The translations under genes were made by a program, and so were the position numbers. From NCBI RefSeq assembly GCF_014656075.1, contig NZ_BNBS01000045.1, positions 1 through 62,187 of the forward strand: a DNA stretch of 62,187 nt. The letters run 5' to 3'. The stretch's first letter is position 1, and each line of letters begins with the position of its first letter. The notes beneath the pieces are model-generated. The model made no database searches, had not been told where the DNA came from, and saw nothing but the letters and a program-made list of their open reading frames with translations. Of the stretch, positions 53,553-62,129 are shown in pieces. Origin of the DNA: Streptomyces hydrogenans (GTDB lineage: Bacteria > Actinomycetota > Actinomycetes > Streptomycetales > Streptomycetaceae).

Positions 53553-54959
53553 CTAGCCGACCCCGTGAACCGGCCCCGGCCCGTCACCCGGCCCCGGACC
53601 CGCACCGGGACCCGCGCCGGGGCCCGGACCCGGACCCGCGCCGGGGCCCGGACCCGACTTCGACGTCGGCTCCAACCCCGGCTCCGGCTCCGGCTCCGCC
53701 AGGAAGTCCATCACCGCCAGGGCGAAGAGGAGGGCCAGGGCCAGGCCGAACACAACCCAGCCGGTCGGGTGCGGCCAGAGGACGAAGGCGAGGGCCGCGG
53801 CCGCCACCAGGATCCACACGATCCAGGTGCGGAAGCGGCGCACGAAGCCGCCGACCGGGCCGAGCCGCATCCCCGCCCGGTCCGCCGTCGACCGGGTCGC
53901 GGTGATGCCCGAGTGCCACAGCCCGCGGACCAGGACCGCCGGGCGGCTCGGGCCCGACAGCCAGGCGACCAGGGCGACGAGCACGCCGAGCACCGCGCAG
54001 ACCCGGACCGAGGTGCGCAGGAAGCGGATCAGGGTGTCGTAGACCGTGCCCGCGGCGGCCGGGGAGACCGAGGAGGGCAGCGCGTTGAGGTAGACCGTGC
54101 GGAAGACGGTGAGCGCGATCCCGAGGACCACGGCCGCGAAGGCGAAGCCGAGGGCGGCGGCGACCAGCGCCCGGCGCCGGCGCACCGCGAGCAGCACGCC
54201 GCCCGCCACCAGCAGCACCGCGATGACCGGCAGCCACACGCCCATGGTCTGGAGCAGCGCGAAGCCGGTCTTCGCCTTCCCGATGTCGTCGGACCTGAGG
54301 ACCGTGAAGTCCGTGTGGATCTCGGGGATCTTGCCGGCGACGGTGAGCCCGGAGTCGACCAGGCGTTCCTTCACCCGCTCGATGACGGGGGCCAGGTCGA
54401 TCGTCACCGTGTCGGTCTCGATCTTCACCGCCCCGTCCTGGTCGCCCGTCAGAGCGCGGTCGAGGGAGGTGTGGATGGCGCGGTTGGCGTCGGTCCAGAT
54501 GGTCTCGAAGGCCGGGGAGGCGACGACGTCCTGCGCGCGGTCGTGGACGAAGCTGGAGACCGCGCTCTCCAGGGAGTCGCCGAGCTTCCCGAGCGCCTTC
54601 TCCGCCAGCGGCCGCTGGTCGGGCGCGACGCCTTCGAGGAGCGCCGGGAGGTCGATGTGCTCCATGACGGCGCCGGTGACCCGGTTCGCCACGGCCGCCT
54701 GGATGTCCGGGTCGGAGGCGAGCGGGCTCACCGTCTGCACGTAGCGGTCGGTGTCGCCCAGGAGGTCGGCCGTCCAGGCGGCCACCAGGCCCAGCGGCAC
54801 GAGGACGCAGCCGATGACGACGAGGAGCCCGGAGAAGAAGGAGCGCAGCCGGTGGTGCTCGCGCTTCGGGGCGCCCTGCCCGGTGCCGGCCTCCAGGGCG
54901 GCCACCCGGGCACGGAGCAGGGTGAGTTCGTCGTCGGTCCCGCCGTCAGGTGCTCCCAT
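53553..54959 (-). CDS. Polytopic membrane protein with Pro/Gly repeat tail
   Basis: 468 residues. A short coiled-coil start (LTLLRARVAALEA) and one TM (SGLLVVIGCVLVPLGLVAAW) precede a large extracytoplasmic domain of about 160 residues, three further TMs around 240-320 and another pair near 380-420. The C-terminal 45 residues are a low-complexity GPGPGAGPG repeat, whose DNA is GGCCCG-like tandem units and prone to slippage. Conserved actinobacterial integral membrane protein; function unknown. ATG 54959. Confidence 0.83.
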   Translation of the reverse strand: MGAPDGGTDDELTLLRARVAALEAGTGQGAPKREHHRLRSFFSGLLVVIGCVLVPLGLVAAWTADLLGDTDRYVQTVSPLASDPDIQAAVANRVTGAVMEHIDLPALLEGVAPDQRPLAEKALGKLGDSLESAVSSFVHDRAQDVVASPAFETIWTDANRAIHTSLDRALTGDQDGAVKIETDTVTIDLAPVIERVKERLVDSGLTVAGKIPEIHTDFTVLRSDDIGKAKTGFALLQTMGVWLPVIAVLLVAGGVLLAVRRRRALVAAALGFAFAAVVLGIALTVFRTVYLNALPSSVSPAAAGTVYDTLIRFLRTSVRVCAVLGVLVALVAWLSGPSRPAVLVRGLWHSGITATRSTADRAGMRLGPVGGFVRRFRTWIVWILVAAAALAFVLWPHPTGWVVFGLALALLFALAVMDFLAEPEPEPGLEPTSKSGPGPGAGPGPGPGAGPGAGPGPGDGPGPVHGVG

Positions 54960-55110
54960 GGGGCCACTGTGCGGGCGGGGCCCGGAACCGGCTTCCCGGA
55001 CGCCCCCGATCGGGTGAGCCCCGCCCCTGTCCCCGCCCCTGCCCCTTCCCTGTCCCTTCCCTCGCCCGGGCGCTCCCCACGGCCGCGGGGCGGTGCGCGA
55101 TCATGCCGGT

Positions 55111-56100
55111 ATGACTTCGCTGCCGCGCTGTGCCGTGCTCGACGACCACCAGGGTGCCGCCCTCGCCTCCGCCGACTGGAGCCCGCTCCACGGCCGGGTG
55201 GAGGTGCGGGTGCTCCGCGAGCACCTGGCGGACCGGGACGCGCTGGTGGCGGCCGTCGGGGACTGCGAGATCCTGGTGGTGATGCGGGAGCGGACGCCGC
55301 TCGACGCCGCCCTGCTCGACCGGCTGCCCCGGCTGCGGCTGGTCGTCACCTCGGGGATGCGCAACGCCTCGATCGACCTGGCCGCCTGCCGGGAGCGCGG
55401 GATCACCGTCTGCGGCACGGCCAGCGGCTCCGAGCCGCCCACCGAGCTCACCTGGGCGCTGATCCTGGGGCTCGTCCGGCACGTGACGACGGAGGCCGCG
55501 GCGCTGCGCGCGGGCGGCCCCTGGCAGTCGACGGTCGGCGGGGACCTGGCCGGCCGCACGCTGGGGCTGCTCGGTCTGGGGAAGATCGGCGGCCGGGTCG
55601 CGGCCGTCGGCCGCGCCTTCGGCATGGACGTCCTCGCCTGGAGCCCGCACCTGACGGAGGAGCGGGTCGCCGCGCACGGGGACGGCGTACGGCTGGCGCG
55701 CGGCAAGGCCGACCTGTTCGAGCGGAGCGACGTCGTCTCGCTGCACCTGGTGCTCTCCGACCGCACCCGGGGCATCGTCGGCGAGCCGGAGCTGCGGGCG
55801 ATGCGGCCGGGGGCGTATCTGGTGAACACCGCGCGGGCGGGGCTGGTGGACGGCGCCGCGCTGCTGCGGGCGCTGCGCGAGCGCTGGATCGCCGGGGCGG
55901 GGCTCGACGTGTACGAGACGGAGCCGCTGCCGGCCGGCGATCCGCTGCGCACCCTCCCGAACGTCCTCGCCCTGCCCCACCTCGGGTACGTCTCCGAGGC
56001 CAACTACGCCCGGTACTTCGGGCAGGCGGTGGAGGACATCGAGGCGTTTCTGGCGGGCGCGCCGGTCCGCGTCCTGGAGGGTCCCGCGCCCGGCGCCTAG
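55111..56100 (+). CDS. D-2-hydroxyacid dehydrogenase family protein
   Basis: 329 residues with NAD-binding GLLGLGKIGGRVAAVG and the catalytic set Arg (NTARAGLVD), Glu (DVYETEPLP) and His (LPHLGYVS). It belongs to the SerA/GhrA-like D-isomer dehydrogenases; substrate not predictable. ATG 55111. Its TAG stop (56098-56100) overlaps the stop of the convergent GntR gene within CTAG. Confidence 0.92.
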   Translation: MTSLPRCAVLDDHQGAALASADWSPLHGRVEVRVLREHLADRDALVAAVGDCEILVVMRERTPLDAALLDRLPRLRLVVTSGMRNASIDLAACRERGITVCGTASGSEPPTELTWALILGLVRHVTTEAAALRAGGPWQSTVGGDLAGRTLGLLGLGKIGGRVAAVGRAFGMDVLAWSPHLTEERVAAHGDGVRLARGKADLFERSDVVSLHLVLSDRTRGIVGEPELRAMRPGAYLVNTARAGLVDGAALLRALRERWIAGAGLDVYETEPLPAGDPLRTLPNVLALPHLGYVSEANYARYFGQAVEDIEAFLAGAPVRVLEGPAPGA

Positions 56101-56453
56101 TCGAGGGCGGTACGGGCCAGGTCGAGGAACTCCGCCTCGGTGAGGCCCAGCTCGCGGGCCTCGCCGGCGGCCTCGCGGAGGCGGGTGACGAGCCGGGCGC
56201 GGTCGGGGGCGGTGGCGCCGGGGACGATGAGGGCGCCGCGGCCGCGCCGGAGTTCGATGAGGCCCTCCTCGCGGAGCCGCTGGTAGCCGCGCAGGACGGT
56301 GTGGACGTTGACGCCGAGGGAGTCGGCGAGCTCGCGGGCGGCGGGGAGCCGCTCGCCGGGGGCGGCGGTGCCGTCGGCGAGGGCGCCGCGGACGCAGCCG
56401 GCGATCTGGTCGCCGAGCGGGACGGAGGAGGCGGGGTCGACACGGAAGAGCAC
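56097..56453 (-). CDS. GntR-family (YtrA-type) transcriptional regulator
   Basis: 118 residues. Winged HTH LGDQIAGCVRGALADGTAAPGERLPAARELADSLGVNVHTVLRGYQRLREEGLIELRRGRG and a short C-terminal tail of about 40 residues, the size of YtrA-type regulators that control membrane transporter or stress operons. GTG 56453 follows GGAAGG. It starts 2 nt after the DUF1648 stop, so it is the second gene of that operon. Confidence 0.92.
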   Translation of the reverse strand: MLFRVDPASSVPLGDQIAGCVRGALADGTAAPGERLPAARELADSLGVNVHTVLRGYQRLREEGLIELRRGRGALIVPGATAPDRARLVTRLREAAGEARELGLTEAEFLDLARTALD

Positions 56454-56455
56454 GG

Positions 56456-57424
56456 TCAGAGCCTTCCACGACGTTCGACGAGGGTGTTGAGGAGGGCCGC
56501 CGCGGTCCGGGCGTCGGGCACGGTGACGGCGAACTCGCGGCCGTTCCCGCGCCGGACGACCAGGGCCTCGCCGGAGCGCAGGACGACGCCGCTGCGGTGG
56601 GCGCGGACCCGGTAGCCCCAGCCGCCGAACTCGCGCAGCGCGTCGACGGGCCGGACGTCGGCGGCGGTGATGTCGTCGAGCGGCACGTGGACGCGGGGCC
56701 GGGGGGTCAGCGTGGAGCGGACGGTGAGGCCGTGCCGGTCGACGCTGACGCGGATCCGGGCGAGGGCGAGTCCCGGGACGGCGACGGCGAGGGCGATGAG
56801 CAGCAGCGGCCACGGGCCGAGGAGCACGGCGACGGCGCCGCCCGCGAGGAAGAGCAGGCCGAGGGCGGTGAGCGGGGCGGAGGCGGTGGCGCGGGACCAG
56901 CCGGCCAGCTCGCCGGCTCCGAGGTCGAGCCGGGGCGCGTCCGGGTGGACGGCGGGTCCGGCGCCCTCGTGCTCCTCCGGCGGGACGAGCCGGGAGAGGG
57001 CGTGCCCGGCGAGGGCGAGGGCAGCTCCGGCGGCGGCCGCGACGGCGAGGTGGGAGAGCGGCGAGACGACGTCCGCGGGGTCGGCCGCGTCCAGGTTGTC
57101 GTGGACGACGAGGACGAGGAGCGTGCCGGTGAGCCCGGCGGTGAGCCAGGCGCCCCAGAGGGCGCCGCGCCGCACGAGGACCGTCCAGCCGGCGCCGAGG
57201 GTGAGCAGCAGCGCGGCGCCGACGGCGGTGAAGGCGGCCCGGCCGGTGAAGCCGTCGGCCTCGCCGCCGTACGAGAAGTGGGTGGCGAGCGGGTCGGGGA
57301 GCCGGTCGGACCAGACGGCGAGGAGCGCGACGTAGGTGACGGCGGCGAGGGCGAACGGGAGCGCCGCGAGGGCGCGGAGGCGGAACGGGACGCGGAGTGC
57401 GGCGGTGTGCGGAGCAGTGGTCAT
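56456..57424 (-). CDS. DUF1648 domain membrane protein
   Basis: 322 residues with about six TM helices. The first helices carry the DUF1648 signature (LPDPLATHFSYGGEADGF). Two more pairs of helices are followed by a PH-like C-terminal domain (IRVSVDRHGLTVRSTLTPRPRVHVPLDDI). AAGGGAGG precedes ATG 57424. Together with the following YtrA-type regulator it forms an auto-regulated unit; an inverted repeat lies at 57436-57458. Confidence 0.88.
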   Translation of the reverse strand: MTTAPHTAALRVPFRLRALAALPFALAAVTYVALLAVWSDRLPDPLATHFSYGGEADGFTGRAAFTAVGAALLLTLGAGWTVLVRRGALWGAWLTAGLTGTLLVLVVHDNLDAADPADVVSPLSHLAVAAAAGAALALAGHALSRLVPPEEHEGAGPAVHPDAPRLDLGAGELAGWSRATASAPLTALGLLFLAGGAVAVLLGPWPLLLIALAVAVPGLALARIRVSVDRHGLTVRSTLTPRPRVHVPLDDITAADVRPVDALREFGGWGYRVRAHRSGVVLRSGEALVVRRGNGREFAVTVPDARTAAALLNTLVERRGRL

Positions 57425-57435
57425 GAAAACCTCCC

Positions 57436-57458
57436 TTGTTCGCACTCTACTAGAACAA
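57436..57458. promoter_or_regulatory. Operator candidate for the YtrA-type regulator
   Basis: TTGTTC-N11-GAACAA, a 23-bp inverted repeat immediately upstream of the SD of the DUF1648 gene. The TCTACTAGAA core resembles YtrA-type sites. It is placed to repress the DUF1648-GntR operon. Confidence 0.6.
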
Positions 57459-57565
57459 TGGGGGTTGAGGTCGAGGGCCTGGGGCCTCCTTTCCGGATGC
57501 GGGCCCGCACGGCCGGTTATTGACTGGTCCAAATGCGTCCAGATGCCGCCAATCGGGGAGAATTC

Positions 57566-58534
57566 ATGCGCCGACGGTCCGCCGCCGCCCTCACCGCCCT
57601 CGCCACCCTGACCGCCGTCGCCGCGACCGGCTGCGGCAGCGACGACGAGCCCGATCCGCTCCGCGGCCAGCAGTGGGCCGTGAACTCCCTGAAGCTCCCC
57701 GACGCCTGGTCCACGGCCAAGGGCGACGACACGGTCATCGCCGTCGTCGACACCGGCGTGGACCCGGACCATCCCGACCTCGAGGGGCGGCTGGTCGACG
57801 GCTACGACTTCGTGGACGGCGACGACGACCCGAAGGACCTCAACGGCCACGGCACCCACGTCGCCGGCATCGCCGCCGCGCACACCGACAACGGCGTCGG
57901 GATCGCGGGCGGCGCGCCCGGCGCCAAGATCATGCCGGTGCGGGTGCTGGGCGCGGACGGCAGCGGCAGCGACGCGAACATCACCAAGGGGATCGTCTGG
58001 GCCGCCCAGCACGGCGCCGACGTCATCAACCTCTCCCTCGGCGAGTCCGGTCTGATGGCCCGGCTCCTCAAGGGCGGCGTCCTCAACGACGCCATCTCCG
58101 TCGCCAACAGCAAGGGGGCGGTGGTGGTGGCCGCCGCCGGCAACGACGCGACCCTGCTCCAGCCGTACGAGCTGGACACCCCGGTCCTCGTGGTCAACGC
58201 CGCCGACGAGAACGGGCAGCCCGCCGAGTTCACCAACTTCGGCGCGCAGGACGCGGTGGCGGCGCCCGGCGTCGACATCCTCTCGACCCTGCCGACCTAC
58301 ACGGCCAAGGAGACCCTCAGGAACACCACGGGGTACGGCAGGCTCTCCGGCACCTCGATGGCCTCGCCGTACGTGGCCGCCGTGGCCGCGCTCCTGCACC
58401 AGCAGGGCCTGAGCCCGACGGAGATCATGGGGGCGATCCGGAACACGGCGAAGAACCCGGCGCAGAGCCCGAAGCTGGGCCTCGGGAACGTCGACGCGGC
58501 CGCCGCCGTGCGGGCGGCGGCCGGCGGGAACTGA
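57566..58534 (+). CDS. Lipoprotein subtilisin-like serine peptidase (S8)
   Basis: 322 residues. Basic MRRR start, hydrophobic core, lipobox AATGC with Cys23, then an S8 domain: Asp62 (AVVDTGVDP), His95 (NGHGTHVAG), oxyanion Asn in AGNDA, and Ser near 263 (SGTSMASPYVA). It lacks an inhibitor-I9 prodomain of normal length (only about 30 residues precede the catalytic core), so it may be secreted in active form. ATG 57566 follows GGGGAGA. Surface-bound protease. Confidence 0.95.
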   Translation: MRRRSAAALTALATLTAVAATGCGSDDEPDPLRGQQWAVNSLKLPDAWSTAKGDDTVIAVVDTGVDPDHPDLEGRLVDGYDFVDGDDDPKDLNGHGTHVAGIAAAHTDNGVGIAGGAPGAKIMPVRVLGADGSGSDANITKGIVWAAQHGADVINLSLGESGLMARLLKGGVLNDAISVANSKGAVVVAAAGNDATLLQPYELDTPVLVVNAADENGQPAEFTNFGAQDAVAAPGVDILSTLPTYTAKETLRNTTGYGRLSGTSMASPYVAAVAALLHQQGLSPTEIMGAIRNTAKNPAQSPKLGLGNVDAAAAVRAAAGGN

Positions 58535-58550
58535 CCCGGGCCCCGGACGG

Positions 58551-59420
58551 TCAGGCCTCCAGGACCGCGCGCAGCGTCTTCGCGAACTCCTCCGGCGCGC
58601 CCTGCTGGCCGAACTCGCCGCCCAGGAAGCCGCCGTGGTTGCTGGGGAAGACGGCGAGCGGGGTGCCGAGGCGGTCGGCGAGCGCGGCCGCGGCGCGGGC
58701 CGCGAGCTCGTTGCGGGACTCCTCGCCCGCGGCCACGACGATCCGGGTGGCGGCGCCCTTCAGGGCCTCGACGTCCGGGTCGTAGCCGGTGCAGCCCCGC
58801 ATGTTCCGGCCGAGCAGCGGGTCGTCGCGGCGGCCGTCGTCCCCGGTCGGCAGGCCGAAGGTGTCGGGCGACGGGACCGGGAGCGCCGCCCAGTCGGCCG
58901 GGATCGGGCCCTGGTGGCCGACGAGGGAGATGAACTTGGCCATGCCCGCGCCCCAGCCGTCCCTCAGGTAGGTGGCGTGCACGTCGGCGCAGGCGGCCAG
59001 GGCCTCGGCGCCGTCGGGGACGAGCCCGGCGGCGGGCGGCTCGTGGGCGACGAGGGTGTGCACGAGGCCGGGGTGACGGGCGACCAGCGCCAGGGAGTTG
59101 ACGGCGCCGCCGCTGCTGGCGAAGAGGTCCACCGGGCCCGCGGCCAGCTCCTCGATCAGCCGGGCCAGGTCGTCGGCGTGCTCCTCGGGAAGGATCTCGA
59201 CCGGGGCGCCCTCGGCGGTCACGCTGCGGCCGACGCCGCGCGGGTCGTAGGTGACGACGGTGCGGTCGGTGAAGTGGGAGGCGAGCGTGGTGAATCCGGT
59301 CGCGTCCATCGGGGAGCCGACCAGGAGCAGCGGGCGCGGGTCCGTGCCGGTGCCGGGGCGGACGTCGTAGCGCAGGGTGGCGCCGGCGGTCTCCAGGGTG
59401 CGGGTGGTGAACTCGGCCAT
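58551..59420 (-). CDS. Alpha/beta hydrolase
   Basis: 289 residues. GSPMDATGFTTL (oxyanion hole), DPRGVGRS, nucleophile elbow FASSGGAV (the usual GxSxG begins with Ala), and NHGGFLGGEF at the C-terminus with the likely His. Substrate unknown. ATG 59420. Converges on the S8 lipoprotein gene with 16 bp between the stops. Confidence 0.92.
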   Translation of the reverse strand: MAEFTTRTLETAGATLRYDVRPGTGTDPRPLLLVGSPMDATGFTTLASHFTDRTVVTYDPRGVGRSVTAEGAPVEILPEEHADDLARLIEELAAGPVDLFASSGGAVNSLALVARHPGLVHTLVAHEPPAAGLVPDGAEALAACADVHATYLRDGWGAGMAKFISLVGHQGPIPADWAALPVPSPDTFGLPTGDDGRRDDPLLGRNMRGCTGYDPDVEALKGAATRIVVAAGEESRNELAARAAAALADRLGTPLAVFPSNHGGFLGGEFGQQGAPEEFAKTLRAVLEA

Positions 59421-59501
59421 CGTTCTCTCCTCCGTGGGGTGCTTTCAGAGGGGTAGACGGGGGCCGGGCGGAAAAGTCATCGGCCGGGGCCGGATCTTTT
59501 T

Positions 59502-59942
59502 CTACTCGCCGCACTCGTGTGCGGCCGGGTCGACGACGACCCGGTCCAGGAGCCCCCGCAGCAGGGTCTGTTCGGCCTCGGTGAGGTCGGCGAAGAGTTC
59601 GCGCTCGGCCTCGCCGACGGCCTGGTCGACGCGGTCCAGGACGGCCGCGCCGGCCTCGGTGATCTCGACGATGTGGCGGCGCCGGTCGGCCGGGTCGCGG
59701 CGGCGCTCGGCGAGGCCGGCGTCCTCCAGCTCGTTGAGGATCGCGACCAGTTGGCTGGGGTCGACCTCCATCGCGGCGGCCAGTTCGCGCTGGCTCATCG
59801 GCGCGGGCGCGAGCCGCATCAGCGTCATCGCGTTGCGCGGGTGCAGCCCGGCGACACCGAGGGCGGAGCGGATGCGCGCGCTCGTCAGCTCTCCGCGGAA
59901 GGAGAGGAGGAATCCGAGCCGGTCGGTCGGGAGGGCTGCCAT
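59502..59942 (-). CDS. MarR-family transcriptional regulator
   Basis: 146 residues. Classic MarR: FRGELTSARIRSALGVAGLHPRNAMTLM, HTH MSQRELAAAMEVDPSQLVAILNELEDAGL, wing RRRDPADRRRHIVEIT. ATG 59942. Divergent from the DoxX gene; an inverted repeat 9-9 separated by 26 bp covers the intergenic region. Regulates itself and the DoxX-like protein, probably in response to phenolic or oxidising compounds. Confidence 0.92.
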   Translation of the reverse strand: MAALPTDRLGFLLSFRGELTSARIRSALGVAGLHPRNAMTLMRLAPAPMSQRELAAAMEVDPSQLVAILNELEDAGLAERRRDPADRRRHIVEITEAGAAVLDRVDQAVGEAERELFADLTEAEQTLLRGLLDRVVVDPAAHECGE

Positions 59943-59951
59943 GCCGTCCAC

Positions 59952-59995
59952 CGTAACAACAAGCACATTGTGGAGCGAGAGAAATCGTTGTTACG
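59952..59995. promoter_or_regulatory. Operator candidate between marR-like and doxX-like genes
   Basis: CGTAACAAC at 59952-59960 and GTTGTTACG at 59987-59995 form a 9-bp inverted repeat with a 26-bp spacer. The repeats probably bind two MarR dimers or one dimer on either side of the divergent promoters. Confidence 0.65.
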
Positions 59996-60034
59996 CTTCA
60001 ACGGTTTCCGTCCCCAGATCGTTGGAGCACCCCC

Positions 60035-60382
60035 ATGTTCATCGGCTACGCCGTCCTCGCCGTCCTGCTCGCCCTCGGCCTGTCCGCCTCCGCCGCCATG
60101 ACCTTCACCCGCAATCCGGCGGTGGCCGGGAACATGACGAAGCTGGGGGTGCCGGACACCTGGCTGCCCTGGCTGGGCACGGCGAAGGCGGCGGGCGCGC
60201 TCGGCCTGCTCGCCGGACTCGCGGTCCCGGCGCTCGGCACGGCCGCCGCGATCGGCCTGGTCCTCTACTTCGTCGGCGCGGTCGTCACCCACCTGCGGGC
60301 GAAGGACTACGAGCTGGCGCCGGCCCTGGTCCTCACCGTCCTCCCGGCGGCCGCGCTGGTGCTGCGCATGGCCAGCTCCTGA
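60035..60382 (+). CDS. DoxX-like membrane protein
   Basis: 115 residues with four TM helices (IGYAVLAVLLALGLSASAAM, GTAKAAGALGLLAGLAVPALG, AAIGLVLYFVGAVVTHLRA, LAPALVLTVLPAAALVLR). It belongs to the DoxX family, often induced with detoxification systems by MarR-type regulators. ATG 60035. Divergent from the regulator at 59942. Confidence 0.88.
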   Translation: MFIGYAVLAVLLALGLSASAAMTFTRNPAVAGNMTKLGVPDTWLPWLGTAKAAGALGLLAGLAVPALGTAAAIGLVLYFVGAVVTHLRAKDYELAPALVLTVLPAAALVLRMASS

Positions 60383-60424
60383 TCCCGCCCCTGATCCGGC
60401 TCCCGAGCCGAACGAAGCGAGACG

Positions 60425-60437
60425 AGACGATTCGTCT
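60425..60437. promoter_or_regulatory. Operator copy 1 (AGACGA-T-TCGTCT) at the ABC-F promoter
   Basis: A perfect 13-bp palindrome whose right end overlaps the -35 box TTGCCA at 60437-60442. Half-site matches operator copy 2. Confidence 0.75.
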
Positions 60438-60465
60438 TGCCAGAGACTCCGCCATGCCGTACGGT
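60437..60465 (+). promoter_or_regulatory. Promoter of the ABC-F gene
   Basis: TTGCCA (60437-60442), a 17-bp spacer, and TACGGT (60460-60465), a good match to housekeeping SigHrdB promoters. It lies between two operator palindromes and 69 bp before the start codon. Confidence 0.7.
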
Positions 60466-60478
60466 CGAGACATCGAGA

Positions 60479-60497
60479 ACGAGACGAACCGTCTCGT
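60479..60497. promoter_or_regulatory. Operator copy 2 (ACGAGACG-AAC-CGTCTCGT) at the ABC-F promoter
   Basis: An 8-8 inverted repeat (ACGAGACG and CGTCTCGT) across AAC, just downstream of the -10 box. It shares the AGACGA half-site with copy 1. A TetR-type repressor is suggested, but no such gene is in the window. Confidence 0.75.
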
Positions 60498-60533
60498 CAC
60501 TCGTCCCGTGTCGCCCACCACAGGAGTCCGCCC

Positions 60534-62129
60534 TTGTTCCGTGCCAGGCTCACCGAGGTCACCAAGCGCTACGACGACCGGTACGCGCACCACCGGACCG
60601 TCCTCGACCGCGCCTCCCTCACCGTCCGTCCCGGCGAGCGCCTCGGCGTCGTCGGCGACAACGGCTCCGGGAAGTCCACCCTCCTCCGGCTGCTCGCCGG
60701 CCTCGAAACCGCCGACAACGGCACCGTGGACGTCCACGCCCCCGGCGGCCTCGGCCACCTCGCCCAGACCCTCGACCTCCCCCCGACCGCGACCGTCGGC
60801 GACGCCGTCGACCACGCGCTCGCGGAGATCCGGGAGCTGGAGCGGGAGATCCGGAAGGCCGAGGCGGCCCTCACCCCCGCCGGACTCGACCGGTACGCCG
60901 CACTCCTCGCCGCCTTCGAGGCGCGCGGCGGCGCCGGGGCAGAGCGGCGGATGGCGACCGTGCTGCGCCGGCTCGGCGAGACCGCGCCGCTCGACCGGGA
61001 CCGGCCGCTGGCCACCCTCTCCGGCGGGCAGCGGGCCCGGCTCGCACTGGCCGGCGTGCTCGCCGCCGACCCGGAACTGCTGCTGCTCGACGAGCCGACC
61101 AACGACCTCGACGACGAGGCCGTCGGCTGGCTGGAGGAGCGGCTGCGCACCCACCGGGGCACGGTCGTGGCCGTCTCCCACGACCGCGTCTTCCTCGACC
61201 GGGTCGCCACCGCCGTCCTGGAGGTCGACGAGGACCGGCACACCCTGCGCCGCTACGGCGACGGCTACGCGGGCCACCTCGCCGGACGGGCCGCCGAACG
61301 GGCCCGCAGGGCGCGGGAGCACACGGAGTGGAAGGAGGAGCTGGCCCGCCACCGGGCCCTCGCGGACAGCGCCGTCGACCGCTTCTCCGCCATCCCCCGC
61401 AAGGCCCCCGCCGCGTTCAGCGGCGCCGGCGCCTTCCGGGCCCGGTCCCGGGCGCACGGGGCGATGAGCCGGATCCGCGCCGCCCGCGAGCGGGTGGCGC
61501 GACTCACCGGGAACCCGGTGCCGCCACCGCCCGAACCCCTGCGCTTCCGGGGGGAGTTCGAGGGCGATGGCACGTCCGTCGACCTGGCGGGCGTACGGGT
61601 CGACGGCCGGCTGCGGCTCGACGCCCTCCACCTCGCACCCGGCGAGCGGCTGCTCGTCACCGGCCCCAACGGCGCGGGAAAGACCACCCTCCTCCGGGTC
61701 CTGGCGGGCGAACTCGCCCCGGACGCGGGCACGGTGACCGTGCCCGGCCGGGCCGGGCTGCTCCGCCAGGACACGACCTCACCCCACGACCCCCGTACGG
61801 TGGGCGAGGTCTTCGGAGAGGGCCGCGAGGACGAACTGCTCGCCCTCGGGCTCTTCACGGCCCGGGATCTGACGACCCCGGTCCGACTTCTGTCGACGGG
61901 CCGGCGGCGCAAGCTGGAACTGGCCCGGCTGGTGACCGCGCCGGCCGCCCTGCTGCTCCTCGACGAGCCGACCAACCACCTGGCGCCCGCCCTCGTGGAG
62001 GAGATCGAGGCCGCGCTCGCGGCCTACCGGGGCACCCTGGTGGTCGTCAGCCACGACCGCCGGCTGCGGGCGGGCTTCCGGGGCCGGCACCTGGAACTGG
62101 CCCCGGCCCGGACCCCGGCGAGGGCCTAG
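60534..62129 (+). CDS. ABC-F family ATPase (ribosome-protection-like)
   Basis: 531 residues, two ABC domains without TM helices. First: Walker A GDNGSGKST, signature LSGGQRARLAL, Walker B LLLDEPTNDLD. A linker of about 75 residues (REHTEWKEELARHRALADSAVDRF...) precedes the second domain: GPNGAGKTT, degenerate signature LSTGRRRKLELA, Walker B LLLDEPTNHL. This is the ABC-F architecture (Vga/TlrC/OleB type or translation factor). TTG 60534 follows AGGAG with 8-nt spacing. Its tightly controlled promoter suggests inducible antibiotic resistance. Confidence 0.93.
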   Translation: MFRARLTEVTKRYDDRYAHHRTVLDRASLTVRPGERLGVVGDNGSGKSTLLRLLAGLETADNGTVDVHAPGGLGHLAQTLDLPPTATVGDAVDHALAEIRELEREIRKAEAALTPAGLDRYAALLAAFEARGGAGAERRMATVLRRLGETAPLDRDRPLATLSGGQRARLALAGVLAADPELLLLDEPTNDLDDEAVGWLEERLRTHRGTVVAVSHDRVFLDRVATAVLEVDEDRHTLRRYGDGYAGHLAGRAAERARRAREHTEWKEELARHRALADSAVDRFSAIPRKAPAAFSGAGAFRARSRAHGAMSRIRAARERVARLTGNPVPPPPEPLRFRGEFEGDGTSVDLAGVRVDGRLRLDALHLAPGERLLVTGPNGAGKTTLLRVLAGELAPDAGTVTVPGRAGLLRQDTTSPHDPRTVGEVFGEGREDELLALGLFTARDLTTPVRLLSTGRRRKLELARLVTAPAALLLLDEPTNHLAPALVEEIEAALAAYRGTLVVVSHDRRLRAGFRGRHLELAPARTPARA

